Assembly: GCA_051984675.1 (NCBI GenBank)
Contig: JBPYFK010000174.1
Span: 1-62,623, forward strand
Source of the DNA: JBPYFK01 sp051984675
GTDB lineage: Bacteria; Actinomycetota; Actinomycetes; Mycobacteriales; Pseudonocardiaceae
Direction of reading: 5' to 3'
DNA length: 62,623 nt
The notes beneath the pieces were generated by a model that was given only the letters and a program-made list of their open reading frames with translations, did not search any database and had not been told where the DNA came from. Position numbers and translations under genes: made by a program. Below, one piece after another: positions 1 to 13,784 of the stretch (within the stretch, counting starts at the first letter, position 1; every line of letters begins with the position of its first letter).

Positions 1-19
1 CAGTAGACGGCCCCGGTTC

Positions 20-63
20 CGTTCACACCGAAGAGGTCACTGGTTCGATCCCAGTATCGCCCA
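20..63 (+). other. 3' fragment of tRNA-Val(CAC); probable attachment-site scar
   Basis: The stretch contains a tRNA anticodon loop TTCACAC (anticodon CAC, Val), the 3' anticodon strand CGAAG, variable loop AGGTC, a perfect T-arm (ACTGG/CCAGT around TTCGATC) and an acceptor 3' strand ATCGCCC plus discriminator A. No CCA is encoded. Upstream of the loop the sequence stops matching a tRNA: the bases before it cannot pair as an anticodon stem and no D-arm is visible. Integrases of actinobacterial elements commonly use the tRNA 3' half as att core, so I infer an attL/attR copy with the element lying to the left of base 20. An intact tRNA is excluded by the missing 5' half. Confidence 0.7.
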
Positions 64-97
64 CTCATTTTGCTATTATTCAAACCGTGGTATTCAG

Positions 98-132
98 AGT
101 CGTAGTCGCCACTTGAGCGGCTACGACTTTTT
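98..132 (+). terminator. Rho-independent terminator after the tRNA fragment
   Basis: An 8-bp stem (AGTCGTAG at 98-105 with CTACGACT at 121-128) is followed by a run of five T. It lies about 35 bases downstream of the tRNA-Val 3' end, so it was probably the native terminator of that tRNA gene and marks host chromosome to the right of the scar. Confidence 0.75.
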
Positions 133-512
133 GATTCCTGCCCGGCGTCATGTCGCCCTGAAATGAGCGTCTCGACAGTACCCGCACGAGCCCGAAATGC
201 TGGTGTGCAGGATGTTCGCGATGTGGGCGGCCAGGCATCACCGGGGACGGTGGGCGGCACGAGGGGCTTCGGTGAGCTTCTCGGCCACCCCATCGCCTTG
301 CTGAGTCAAAGCCCTTCTGAGCCCGAATGCGTCCATGAATGGGAACCGGAAACCAGCGCGGTGAGCAGAGAAAAGTTCCTTTCGGACGCTGACAATGAGA
401 ATTCTTGGAATTCTCGCATCACATTTGTCGAGAAATGCTTGCGGCACGAATGCCGCGGGGCATGACACGCCTGGTCGGCGTGCCACGCCCACGACGCTGG
501 GCTCCGTTCGAG
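133..512. other. Gene-poor stretch between att scar and carboxylase
   Basis: I see no supported gene here. A 100-codon open frame at 163-465 has no ribosome binding site and no recognisable protein. Base composition from about 370 to 430 is clearly more A/T-rich than the flanks and contains a perfect palindrome at 397-415. The region may be a residual promoter area or element-derived sequence. Confidence 0.5.
397..415. promoter_or_regulatory. Perfect 19-nt inverted repeat, possible operator
   Basis: GAGAATTC (397-404) and GAATTCTC (408-415) are exact reverse complements around TTG. The site lies in an A/T-rich pocket with no gene on either side within 98 bases. It lacks a T-run, so it is not a terminator, and the size suits a TetR/GntR-class dimer site. 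What it controls is unknown. Confidence 0.45.
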
Positions 513-5984
<5,472 letters not shown>

Positions 5985-6020
5985 TGATCAAGCCTCACAA
6001 GTCGGACACAACATACGAAA

Positions 6021-6046
6021 GGCGACTCCCCGGTTCGGGGATCGCC
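6021..6046 (-). terminator. GC-rich hairpin upstream of the carboxylase
   Basis: Arms GGCGA-c-TCCCCG and CGGGGATCGCC pair with a single bulged C around GTT. Read on the minus strand the stem is followed by TTT. It may end transcription from the hydrolase gene upstream on the same strand, or be a 5'-leader structure of the carboxylase, whose start codon is about 37 bases further on. Confidence 0.45.
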
Positions 6047-6071
6047 GCCAGACCGACCCCTATCCTGTCCA

Positions 6072-6085
6072 CTACTGACGGGTAC
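6072..6085. promoter_or_regulatory. Palindromic box A (TACC-N4-AGTA type) upstream of carboxylase
   Basis: The + strand reads CTACTGACGGGTAC; its complement is GTACCCGTCAGTAG. It matches the core TACC-N3-C-R-GTA of the boxes at 10888, 13725 and 34358, with both outermost bases changed. It lies about 90 bases upstream of the carboxylase start codon. I infer a dimeric repressor site. Confidence 0.45.
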
Positions 6086-6305
6086 GGGAATCACCAAGGT
6101 CACCACGTGTCGCGGGCGCCGTTTGTGGGGTCTCGCCATTCAGCTGGTCGCGCGGGCCCAGTTAAGTCGTTCGGCGCCCTCCAGCCGGCGACCTGAGGTG
6201 AGGTATTACACAGCAGACCGGAACCTCGGATATCGGACTGGTGTGAGGTATGCATCTGAGGCACTCACCAGGCCGCACTGCTTCTGTCCGGGGGTCACGT
6301 GTCCG

Positions 6306-7217
6306 TCAGCTGCGTATGCGATCGAGCAGCTTGCGCAGCGCGGTGTTGATCTCTTCGGCACGTTCCAGGATGAGCAGATGCCCGGCTTCGGGAACGACGA
6401 CGAGTTCCGCGCCGGGGATGCCCTGCCCGAGGATCTTGCTGTGCAGCACCGGGGTCAGCGAGTCCTGCGCGCCGACCAGCACCGTCGTCGGAACCCGTCC
6501 CACGGCGGGGAGAACGGCTCGCTTGTCGAAGATGTCGAGTTCCGCGAAGAACTCCGCGACCACTCCGATGGGGACAAAGGAATTCTGGTCGGCGTTCGAC
6601 GCGGCGAGGGCGGCCCGCTCGGCGGGGGAGAACAGGTACCGCTGGACGATGCGGAACGGCATGTCGTTGGTGGTGCGCCGCAGCGCGTCGACCAGATAGG
6701 ACCGCTTCTCGAACGTGGCCAGCCCGGCGAGCACAAGGCGGTGCACCGCGCGCACCGCGGGGTCCGGCAACCCCAGGCTGACCTCGCCGAGACCGCCGGC
6801 GGAGGTCGCGATCAGGGCGACGCCGACGACGCGCTCGCCGAACAGTTCCGGGTGCGCCTCGGCCAGCCCCAGAATCGCCATTCCACCCATGGAGTGGCCG
6901 ACGAGAATGATCGGTTTCGATCCGGCGGCCGCATCGATGACCGCGTGCAGGTCACGACCGAGCTGATCGATGGTCGCGTGCGGCGGGGCTCCCCAGCCGG
7001 AACGGCCGTGCCCGCGGTGATCCCACAGCACCAGGCGCCCGTGCGCGCCGAATGCGGCCCGCTGGTAGCGCCAGCTGCCCAGATTCAGCATCGCGCCGTG
7101 GGAGAAGAGGAAGGTGACCTCCGTGCCGGGCCTGTCCTGCACCTCGACGTGCAGCCGGACCCCGTCGTCGGCCTCGACGGCGGTCGTCCAGTACTCCGGG
7201 CAGCCCCGTTCCCTCAT
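6306..7217 (-). CDS. Alpha/beta-fold hydrolase
   Basis: A 303-residue alpha/beta hydrolase starting at ATG 7217, which has a G-rich stretch just upstream; an in-frame GTG lies at 7229. Visible hallmarks are the HGAMLNLG oxyanion region near residue 40, the nucleophile elbow VGHSMGG with Ser near 109, an acid in VGAQDSLTP and the catalytic His in EAGHLLI near the end. There is no signal peptide, so it should act in the cytoplasm on an ester, lactone or similar bond. The substrate is not evident. It sits upstream of the carboxylase on the same strand but 320 bases away, so co-transcription is uncertain. Confidence 0.85.
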   Translation of the reverse strand: MRERGCPEYWTTAVEADDGVRLHVEVQDRPGTEVTFLFSHGAMLNLGSWRYQRAAFGAHGRLVLWDHRGHGRSGWGAPPHATIDQLGRDLHAVIDAAAGSKPIILVGHSMGGMAILGLAEAHPELFGERVVGVALIATSAGGLGEVSLGLPDPAVRAVHRLVLAGLATFEKRSYLVDALRRTTNDMPFRIVQRYLFSPAERAALAASNADQNSFVPIGVVAEFFAELDIFDKRAVLPAVGRVPTTVLVGAQDSLTPVLHSKILGQGIPGAELVVVPEAGHLLILERAEEINTALRKLLDRIRS

Positions 7218-7513
7218 CAGTACCCCCACCCACGTTCGTCACAGAGGGAGGTGCTGACAGTCTGGTTGCACGTTGAACTACACGTCAGGGTCAAAGGTCA
7301 CTCAAAACGGGCATAAGCCCGGGCGACCTGGTCGGTGCCCCGGAGCGCGCCAGTGGCCCAACTCAACGTCGGGGCGGTTCCGTGTCGCTGGCGGGTACGC
7401 GATGATGTTGGCCGAGTAGAAGCCCCGGCCAGTGCGCCAACACCGGCCGGGGCCTGGCGGTCTCGAACCGCACTGTCTCCTGCGCTGAAGACCAAGAAGG
7501 GAAACGAGTCCGC

Positions 7514-8818
7514 ATGGCCCAGGGTAGTGACACCCAGAGCCAGAGTCCCCCGCTCGATCAGGTGACTAATGGCCAGTCCGTGACACCACTGGGGATGTAC
7601 GGCGGTGAGAAGGCGAACGAGGCGCCCCAGGACGCCGAGGCATCCGAAGGCGGCGCGACAGCCGAAGACGAGCACACGGCTCGCGGCGAGGGCGGTGAAC
7701 CGGCGGCTTCGGAGGTCACGACCGAAATCGCGGCCGTAGGTGACGGCGAGACGGTTCCGGCGGAGAAGGTGGCCGGGGAACGCGCGCTCGCGCGGCGGAC
7801 GTCGTTCCTGATCGCCGCCGCCCCGCGTGGGTTGCATCGCGCGGTCCGGTTCAGCGAGGCGGACAAGGTCGAGGACGAGCTGGCCGAAGCGCAACGGCTG
7901 CTGCCCATCCAGGACCATCCCGCGCTGCGCGAGCGCCTCACGAAGCGGGAGCGCTCGGCCGAGCAGCGGGCTGCCCGCAAGGTGCGTGAGGCCGACCGCA
8001 AGGAGCGTCTGGCGTCCGACCTCGCCGAGGTGCAGCGCAAGGCCCGCCAGCGGCGGCTGGAGACCAAGCTCGCCGACCAGCAGCACAGCGACCAGCTGTG
8101 GGCGCGCAAGGCCGAGGCCACGCGCCAGCGGTTGACCGCGCCGGCCAGCCGGCTCGCCCGGCTGCACCAGGCCCGCAGGATCGTGCTGGCCGCGCTCGGC
8201 GTCCCGGCGGTCGCCGGGATCGCCGCTGGCGCGATCAACGTGCAGGGCGTCATCGCGGCGCACTTCAACCTCGCGCCCACAGCCCTGATGTGGTGGATGG
8301 GCTACTTCATCGAACCGCTGCTCACGCTGCCACTGGCCGGCATCCTGATCTACCAGGCGGCCACGGCGGGGCCGAACCGGAAGGCGACCTGGCGCAACGG
8401 CCCGCTGGTCTGGGTGGAGGTGGCGCTGCTGATCGTGGCGGTGCTGCTGAACACCGCGCCCCACATCAGCAACGGCGCCGACGCCCTGATCTGGTCGATC
8501 CCGCCGATCATGATCTGCACGACGCTCGTACTGCTGCCGACCATCGCCGACGGCCTCAACAACCAGCTGTTGGAGGCGCAGACGGAGGCCGAGCTGGTCG
8601 CACCGGCGGGACGCATCGAGGGCGAGTCGGCGAAGTTGCTGCGCCAGGTGGTCCAGGTGCGTCAGCTCGACGCCGACGGAGCGATCGGTGGTGAGCGCGA
8701 CGAGGACGGCCTGCCGTCCACCACCAAGATCCGCTCGGCGCTGCGCATCAGCAAGGAGGACGCCGCCAAGGTCAAGGATGCGTTACGCGTGCTCACCACG
8801 TCCGAGCGGAAGGGTTAA
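7514..8818 (+). CDS. Membrane protein with acidic N-tail and coiled coil
   Basis: A 434-residue protein preceded by AAGAAGGGAAACG as ribosome binding site. Residues 1-85 are acidic and probably disordered. About 105-215 is a charged heptad-like helix rich in Arg, Glu, Lys and Ala. About 220-350 contains four hydrophobic segments (including LMWWMGYFIEPLLTLPLAG), and a soluble tail of about 80 residues ends in a helix-turn-helix-like SKEDAAKVKDALRVL. The layout resembles DUF2637/Spd-type membrane proteins found on actinobacterial plasmids and integrative elements, which fits the att scar 7.5 kb away, but I do not assign a family with confidence. Function unknown. Confidence 0.75.
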   Translation: MAQGSDTQSQSPPLDQVTNGQSVTPLGMYGGEKANEAPQDAEASEGGATAEDEHTARGEGGEPAASEVTTEIAAVGDGETVPAEKVAGERALARRTSFLIAAAPRGLHRAVRFSEADKVEDELAEAQRLLPIQDHPALRERLTKRERSAEQRAARKVREADRKERLASDLAEVQRKARQRRLETKLADQQHSDQLWARKAEATRQRLTAPASRLARLHQARRIVLAALGVPAVAGIAAGAINVQGVIAAHFNLAPTALMWWMGYFIEPLLTLPLAGILIYQAATAGPNRKATWRNGPLVWVEVALLIVAVLLNTAPHISNGADALIWSIPPIMICTTLVLLPTIADGLNNQLLEAQTEAELVAPAGRIEGESAKLLRQVVQVRQLDADGAIGGERDEDGLPSTTKIRSALRISKEDAAKVKDALRVLTTSERKG

Positions 8819-8838
8819 CCAGCGGACGGGTTAACCAC

Positions 8839-8866
8839 GGCCCGCGACGGCACACCGCCGCGGGCC
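8839..8866 (+). terminator. Terminator hairpin after the membrane protein
   Basis: GGCCCGCG (8839-8846) pairs with CGCGGGCC (8859-8866). It lies between the convergent membrane protein and acyl-CoA dehydrogenase genes. Just upstream GGGTTAACCA occurs twice (around 8812 and 8829), once over the stop codon. Confidence 0.6.
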
Positions 8867-8883
8867 GCGCTGTCCACCGGTGC

Positions 8884-10848
8884 TCAGCGGGCCACCCTCC
8901 GGTGCACGTTCTGTCTGGTCGACGGGCCGGTCGCCATGTTGGCGATCAGCGGCCCGTCGATGGACGGGTCGAGCACCCCGTCCTCCAGCCAGCTGTAACG
9001 GCCGTCCACGACACTGCGGACCAGCGCACGGTCCCCGCGGTCCGAGTTCGTCCACAAGAGACTGAACAGCTGGTCGATCCGCACCCGCGCCTGAGCGCAG
9101 AACGCATCCGCCAACTCGTGAGCCGACCGTCCCTGCTCCGGGTCCTGCTGGCGCAGCATCTCGGCGCGCACGCAACTGGCGCTCATCGCGAACAGCTCCG
9201 CACCGATGTCCACGATGCGCCCCAGGAAACGCTGCCGGAACTCCAACTTCCCCTGCCAGCGCGACATCCCGTAGAACGTCTGCCGGGCGAGCCGGCGGCT
9301 GGCACGTTCCACGTAGCGCAGGTGCCCGGCCAGTTCACCGAACTCCTGGTAGGAACCGGGCAGCTGCCCCTTGCCGGTGACCAGCGTGGGCAGCCAACCG
9401 GCGTAGAACCTGCCCGCGCGGGCGGCGGCTTTCGCCTTGTTCCCGGCGCTGGCCTTCGGATCGATGATGTCCCCGGCCACCGACAGGTGAGTGTCGACCG
9501 CCTCGCGTGCGATCAGCAGCCGCATGACCTCGCTGGAACCTTCGAAGATCCGATTGATGCGCATGTCGCGCAGCATCTGCTCGGCCGGGATGCCGCGCTC
9601 ACCGCGAGCGGCCAGCGACTCGGCCGTCTCGAAGCCGCGACCGCCGCGAATCTGCACCAGCTCGTCCGCGATCAGCCAGCCCATCTCCGAACCGTAGAGC
9701 TTCGCCAGGGCGGCCTCGATACGGATGTCGTGCCGCTGCTCGTCGGCCATGCGGCTGGACAGCTCGAGCACGGACTCCAGCGCGAACGCGGTCGCCCCGA
9801 TGAACGCGACCTTGCCGGACACCGCTTCGTGCTCGGCGATCGGCTTGCCCCACTGCACCCGGGCGGCCGACCACTCGCGGGCGATCTTCAACGCCCACTT
9901 GGCGGCCCCCGCGCACATCGCCGGCAGCGAGAGCCGGCCGGTGTTCAGGGTGGTCAGCGCGATCTTCAGCCCGGCCCCCTCGGCCCCGATGCGGTTGCGT
10001 TCGGGCACCCGGACCTGGTGGAACCGGGTGACACCGTTCTCCATCCCGCGCAAGCCCATGAACGCGTTGCGGTTTTCCACCGTGATGCCGGGGGAATCGG
10101 CCTCCACGACGAACGCCGTGATCCCTCCCTTGTGGCCTTCGGAGGCCGGCACGCGGGCCATCACCACCAGCAGATCCGCGATGACCCCGTTGGTGGTCCA
10201 CAACTTCACGCCGTCAAGGAGGTAGTCGCCGTCGCCGGTGGGCGTCGCGCTGGTGGCCAGCCGGGCCGGGTCACTTCCGACATCCGGTTCGGTCAGCAGG
10301 AACGCACTGATGTCCGTGCGTGCGCAGCGCGGGAGGAACTCCTCGCACTGCTCCCGACTGCCGAACAGCTTCAGCGGCTGGGGCACGCCGATCGACTGGT
10401 GCGCGGAAAGCAGGGCACCCAGCGACGGGTGCTTCGACCCGACGATCATCAGCGCGCGGTTGTACTGCGTCTGGGACAGGCCGAGACCGCCGTAGTCGGT
10501 GTCGATCTTCATACCGAGCGCGCCGAGTTCCTTCAGCCCGGCGACGACCTCGTCCGGGACCACTCCGTCCCGCTCGATGGCGACGCCGTCGATCTTCTGC
10601 TCGCAGAACTGGCGTAGCCGGTCGAGGAACTCCTCGCCGCGGGCCTCGTCGTGCTGGTCCCCGCGCGGGTAGGGGTGGATGAGGTCGAGCCGGAACCGGC
10701 CGAGGAACAGCTCCTTGGCGAAGCTCGGCTTGCGCCACTGGGTTTCCCTGGCCTGCTCCGCGACTTCCCTGGCTTCGCGCTCGCCGACCTGGCGTGCGCC
10801 CGACTGGCGTTGTGCTGGGGTCGTTTCTTTCGGATCTACTGTGGTCAT
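8884..10848 (-). CDS. Acyl-CoA dehydrogenase, VLCAD-like (FadE)
   Basis: Start ATG 10848 is set by GGAGG eight bases upstream; the frame opens earlier but without a signal. The 654-residue length, longer than the usual 380-400, matches very-long-chain/ACAD9-type enzymes with an extra C-terminal domain. Motifs include LTEPDVGSDPARL (substrate/FAD loop), WTTNG, RGGRGFE and RINRIFEGSSEVMRLL, where the Glu of FEGSSE is the expected catalytic base. It should introduce the alpha-beta double bond in long acyl-CoAs with FAD. A palindromic box lies 40 bases upstream of the start. It is divergent from the ClpC-type gene. Confidence 0.9.
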   Translation of the reverse strand: MTTVDPKETTPAQRQSGARQVGEREAREVAEQARETQWRKPSFAKELFLGRFRLDLIHPYPRGDQHDEARGEEFLDRLRQFCEQKIDGVAIERDGVVPDEVVAGLKELGALGMKIDTDYGGLGLSQTQYNRALMIVGSKHPSLGALLSAHQSIGVPQPLKLFGSREQCEEFLPRCARTDISAFLLTEPDVGSDPARLATSATPTGDGDYLLDGVKLWTTNGVIADLLVVMARVPASEGHKGGITAFVVEADSPGITVENRNAFMGLRGMENGVTRFHQVRVPERNRIGAEGAGLKIALTTLNTGRLSLPAMCAGAAKWALKIAREWSAARVQWGKPIAEHEAVSGKVAFIGATAFALESVLELSSRMADEQRHDIRIEAALAKLYGSEMGWLIADELVQIRGGRGFETAESLAARGERGIPAEQMLRDMRINRIFEGSSEVMRLLIAREAVDTHLSVAGDIIDPKASAGNKAKAAARAGRFYAGWLPTLVTGKGQLPGSYQEFGELAGHLRYVERASRRLARQTFYGMSRWQGKLEFRQRFLGRIVDIGAELFAMSASCVRAEMLRQQDPEQGRSAHELADAFCAQARVRIDQLFSLLWTNSDRGDRALVRSVVDGRYSWLEDGVLDPSIDGPLIANMATGPSTRQNVHRRVAR

Positions 10849-10887
10849 CGTTGACCTCCGTGCAGTCCTGGGACCCACCTCACGGTA

Positions 10888-10901
10888 CTACTGGTTGGTA
10901 A
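10888..10901. promoter_or_regulatory. Palindromic box B upstream of acyl-CoA dehydrogenase
   Basis: The + strand reads CTACTGGTTGGTAA, the complement TTACCAACCAGTAG. It matches TTACC-N4-RGTAA at 13 of 14 positions and lies 40 bases before the start codon, where a bound repressor would block the promoter. The 315-base spacer between the two divergent genes also holds a GGGCA/TGCCC repeat near 10960. Confidence 0.55.
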
Positions 10902-11163
10902 CTCTGGGCAGTCCGTGACTTCGCCGCCACCCGGTAGTCGTACCCCGCCCCCCGCTCGGGGCATGTGTGTGCCCTCTGGGCATGTGTTCGAACCGCCCCG
11001 AACGGGTACACGGGTTCTGGAGCTGCTGCGCCACTGATTCACATGCCGGGCCAGGGAATTCCGGTTACGTTCCAGCAAGGGCGATACCGGAAAGGGGCAC
11101 AGCAGGAAAGCGGGGCGCACCAGCACGGCCAGACCAGGTGAAGCCGCGGACGGAGGTTCGGTG

Positions 11164-13704
11164 ATGACTGGCTTTTTCGGGCCGGGCGGCTTCGAGTCCG
11201 GTTCCTTCGACGACTTCCTCGCGCGCTTTCTTGGCGGTGAGCAGCGCCGGCAGATGCACCGGGTGGACCTGATGCGCCTGCTCAGCGAGCAGGGCAGGCA
11301 GCTGCTCAGCTCGGCGGCCGAGCACGCGGCTCAACAGCGGCGTTCCGACCTTGACGCCGAGCACCTGCTGTGGGCGGCCACCCAGGACCCCGGCACCCGG
11401 CAGCTGCTCAGTGAAGCCGGTGCCGACCCGGACTCGCTGGCCTACGAGATCGACCGGCGCAACGAGGGGCTGACGCCCTCGGAGCGCCCGCCGACGATGA
11501 CGCCGGCGGCCAAGCGGGCGCTGCTGGACTCCTACCAGATCTCCCGGGCGGTCGGTTCGAGCTACATCGGGCCGGAGCACATCCTGCTCGCGCTGGACGC
11601 GAACCCGGAGTCCAGCGCCGGCCGGCTGCTCGCGGATTTCCACGTCACCCCTGATGACCTGCAGCAGGCCGCCTCCGGGCGCCGGCAGCAGCCGGCTCCC
11701 GAGCCGGTGCAGACGGGCACGCCGACCCTGGACGACTACGCGCAGGACCTCACCCGCAACGCCCGGGACGGCGAGCTGGACCCGGTCATCGGCCGGGAAC
11801 ACGAGATCGAGCAGACCATCGAGGTGCTGTCCCGCCGCACGAAGAACAACCCCGTCCTGGTCGGGGAGGCCGGGGTCGGCAAGACCGCGATCGTCGAGGG
11901 GCTGGCGCAGCGGATCGCCGACGGCGACGTCCCGGGGACGTTGCTCGGCAAGCGGGTCGTGGAGCTCGACCTGGCTGGCCTGGTCGCGGGCACCCGCTAC
12001 CGGGGCGACTTCGAGGAGCGGATGAAGAAGGTCATCGACGAGATCCGCGCGCACCACGACCAGCTGATCGTGTTCATCGACGAGGTGCACACGATCGTCG
12101 GTGCCGGTAGCAGCGCGGAAGGCTCGATGGACGCGAGCAACATGTTCAAACCGGCGCTCTCGCGCGGCGAGGTGCATGTCATCGGTGCGACCACGCTGGA
12201 CGAGTACCGGAAGAACATCGAGAAGGACGCCGCGCTGGAACGCCGGTTCCAGCCCGTGCTGGTGCCCGAGCCCTCCATAGCGGACACCGTCGCGATCCTG
12301 CACGGCCTGCGGGACCGCTACGAGGCGCACCACCAGGTGCGCTTCTCCGACGAGGCGATCAGCGCGGCGGCCGAGATGTCCGACCGCTACGTCTCCGACC
12401 GGTTCCTGCCGGACAAGGCGATCGACCTGATCGACCAGGCAGGGGCACGGGTGCGCCTGCGCACGAAGACCCCGACCACCGACCTCCGCGAGTTGCAGCG
12501 GCAGGTCGACCAGCTCTGCCGGGACAAGGACGCCGCGGTCACTAACGAGGAATACGAACGGGCCTCCCAGCTGCGGGATCAGATCAGCGAGCTGAAGCAG
12601 CGGATGGAGCGGTCCCGTACCGAGGTTCACCCGGACGTGCCCACCGTGACGGTGAACGACGTCGCTGAGGTCGTCTCCCGCAGCACCGGCATCCCCGTCA
12701 GCCAGTTGACCCAGGAGGAACGGCAGCGCCTGGTCAACCTGGAGCAGCAGCTGCACGAGCGGGTGGTCGGCCAGCACGAGGCCATCGAGGCGATCAGTGA
12801 GGCGATCCGCCGGTCCCGCGCCGGCATGGCCGACCCGGACCGACCGGTGGGCAGCTTCCTGTTCCTCGGCCCCACTGGCGTGGGCAAGACCGAGGTGGCG
12901 CGTGCCCTGGCCGGGGCGATGTTCGGCGACGAGACGCACATGGTCCGGCTGGACATGAGCGAGTTCCAGGAACGGCACACCGTCAGCCGCATGATCGGCG
13001 CGCCGCCGGGCTACGTCGGCTACGGCGAATCCGGGCAGCTCACCGAGGCCGTGCGGCGTCGGCCGTACTCGGTCGTGCTGCTCGACGAAGTCGAGAAGGC
13101 CCACCCGGACGTGTTCAACACCCTCCTGCAGGTCCTCGACGACGGCCGGCTGACCGACGGCCAGGGGCGCACGGTGGACTTTCGTAACACCGTGCTGATC
13201 ATGACGAGCAACGTCGGTTCAGAGGTGATCTCCTCGAGCACCGGTGGGATCGGCTTCGCCGGGACCGAGGGCCGCGAGGCCGAGCAGCCGTTGCGCGACC
13301 GCGTGATGTACCGGCTGCGCGACGAGTTCCGCCCGGAGTTCCTCAACCGGATCGACGAGATCATCATCTTCCGGCGGCTCGACGACGAGCAGTTGCGCAA
13401 GATCACCGACCTGATGCTGGACGCATCACGGCGGCGGCTGCACGCCCAGAACGTCACCGTGGAGTTCTCCGCCGCCGTCGTCGACTGGCTGGCACGGCGC
13501 GGCCACCAGCCGGAATACGGCGCCCGACCGCTGCGGCGCACCATCCAGCGCGAGATCGACAACCCGGTCTCCAGGCTGCTGCTGGACGGCCAGCTGCGAT
13601 CCGGCCAGCACCTGCGGGTCGATCTCCGAGACGATCAGCCGGACTTCGAGGTGACGACTGCGGCCAGCCCCACGGGGGACGCGGGAACACCGGGACGGGT
13701 GTGA
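11164..13704 (+). CDS. ClpC-type AAA+ unfoldase (Clp ATPase)
   Basis: An 846-residue Hsp100 protein. ATG 11164 is preferred because GGAGG lies seven bases before it; GTG 11161 is the alternative. It contains an N-domain, a first AAA+ module (Walker A GEAGVGKT near 234, VFIDEVHTIVGAG), a UVR-like middle segment (EYERASQLRDQISELKQRME near 465) and a second AAA+ module (GPTGVGKTEVARALA near 569). An IGF tripeptide before the FRPEFLNR segment is the signature of the ClpP-docking loop, so it probably feeds substrates to ClpP. The N-terminus (GPGGFESGSFDDFLARFLGG) differs from housekeeping ClpC1, so this is probably a second, accessory Clp ATPase. Confidence 0.9.
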   Translation: MTGFFGPGGFESGSFDDFLARFLGGEQRRQMHRVDLMRLLSEQGRQLLSSAAEHAAQQRRSDLDAEHLLWAATQDPGTRQLLSEAGADPDSLAYEIDRRNEGLTPSERPPTMTPAAKRALLDSYQISRAVGSSYIGPEHILLALDANPESSAGRLLADFHVTPDDLQQAASGRRQQPAPEPVQTGTPTLDDYAQDLTRNARDGELDPVIGREHEIEQTIEVLSRRTKNNPVLVGEAGVGKTAIVEGLAQRIADGDVPGTLLGKRVVELDLAGLVAGTRYRGDFEERMKKVIDEIRAHHDQLIVFIDEVHTIVGAGSSAEGSMDASNMFKPALSRGEVHVIGATTLDEYRKNIEKDAALERRFQPVLVPEPSIADTVAILHGLRDRYEAHHQVRFSDEAISAAAEMSDRYVSDRFLPDKAIDLIDQAGARVRLRTKTPTTDLRELQRQVDQLCRDKDAAVTNEEYERASQLRDQISELKQRMERSRTEVHPDVPTVTVNDVAEVVSRSTGIPVSQLTQEERQRLVNLEQQLHERVVGQHEAIEAISEAIRRSRAGMADPDRPVGSFLFLGPTGVGKTEVARALAGAMFGDETHMVRLDMSEFQERHTVSRMIGAPPGYVGYGESGQLTEAVRRRPYSVVLLDEVEKAHPDVFNTLLQVLDDGRLTDGQGRTVDFRNTVLIMTSNVGSEVISSSTGGIGFAGTEGREAEQPLRDRVMYRLRDEFRPEFLNRIDEIIIFRRLDDEQLRKITDLMLDASRRRLHAQNVTVEFSAAVVDWLARRGHQPEYGARPLRRTIQREIDNPVSRLLLDGQLRSGQHLRVDLRDDQPDFEVTTAASPTGDAGTPGRV

Positions 13705-13723
13705 CCCACCCCACCGCATGTGG

Positions 13724-13739
13724 GTTACCTGCCGGTAAC
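13724..13739. promoter_or_regulatory. Perfect palindromic box C upstream of LLM oxidoreductase
   Basis: GTTACC-TGCC-GGTAAC is a perfect 6-bp inverted repeat with a 4-base spacer, 46 bases upstream of the oxidoreductase ATG. It is the best-formed member of the TTACC-N4-RGTAA set. Confidence 0.6.
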
Positions 13740-13784
13740 GTCTGTCATAGTGCACACGCCCGGGACGGACGAGAGGACCAGTTC

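Noticed and set aside
1..63. Intact tRNA gene reading into the window
   Set aside because: The bases before the anticodon loop do not form the anticodon stem partner or a D-arm, so only the 3' part is present.
163..465. A 100-codon frame right of the att scar
   Set aside because: No ribosome binding site, no family resemblance, and it runs into the carboxylase 3' region. A spurious frame is more likely.
8812..8838. Twin GGGTTAACCA sites as an operator
   Set aside because: One copy covers the stop codon of the membrane protein and both lie before a terminator between convergent genes, where no promoter is expected.
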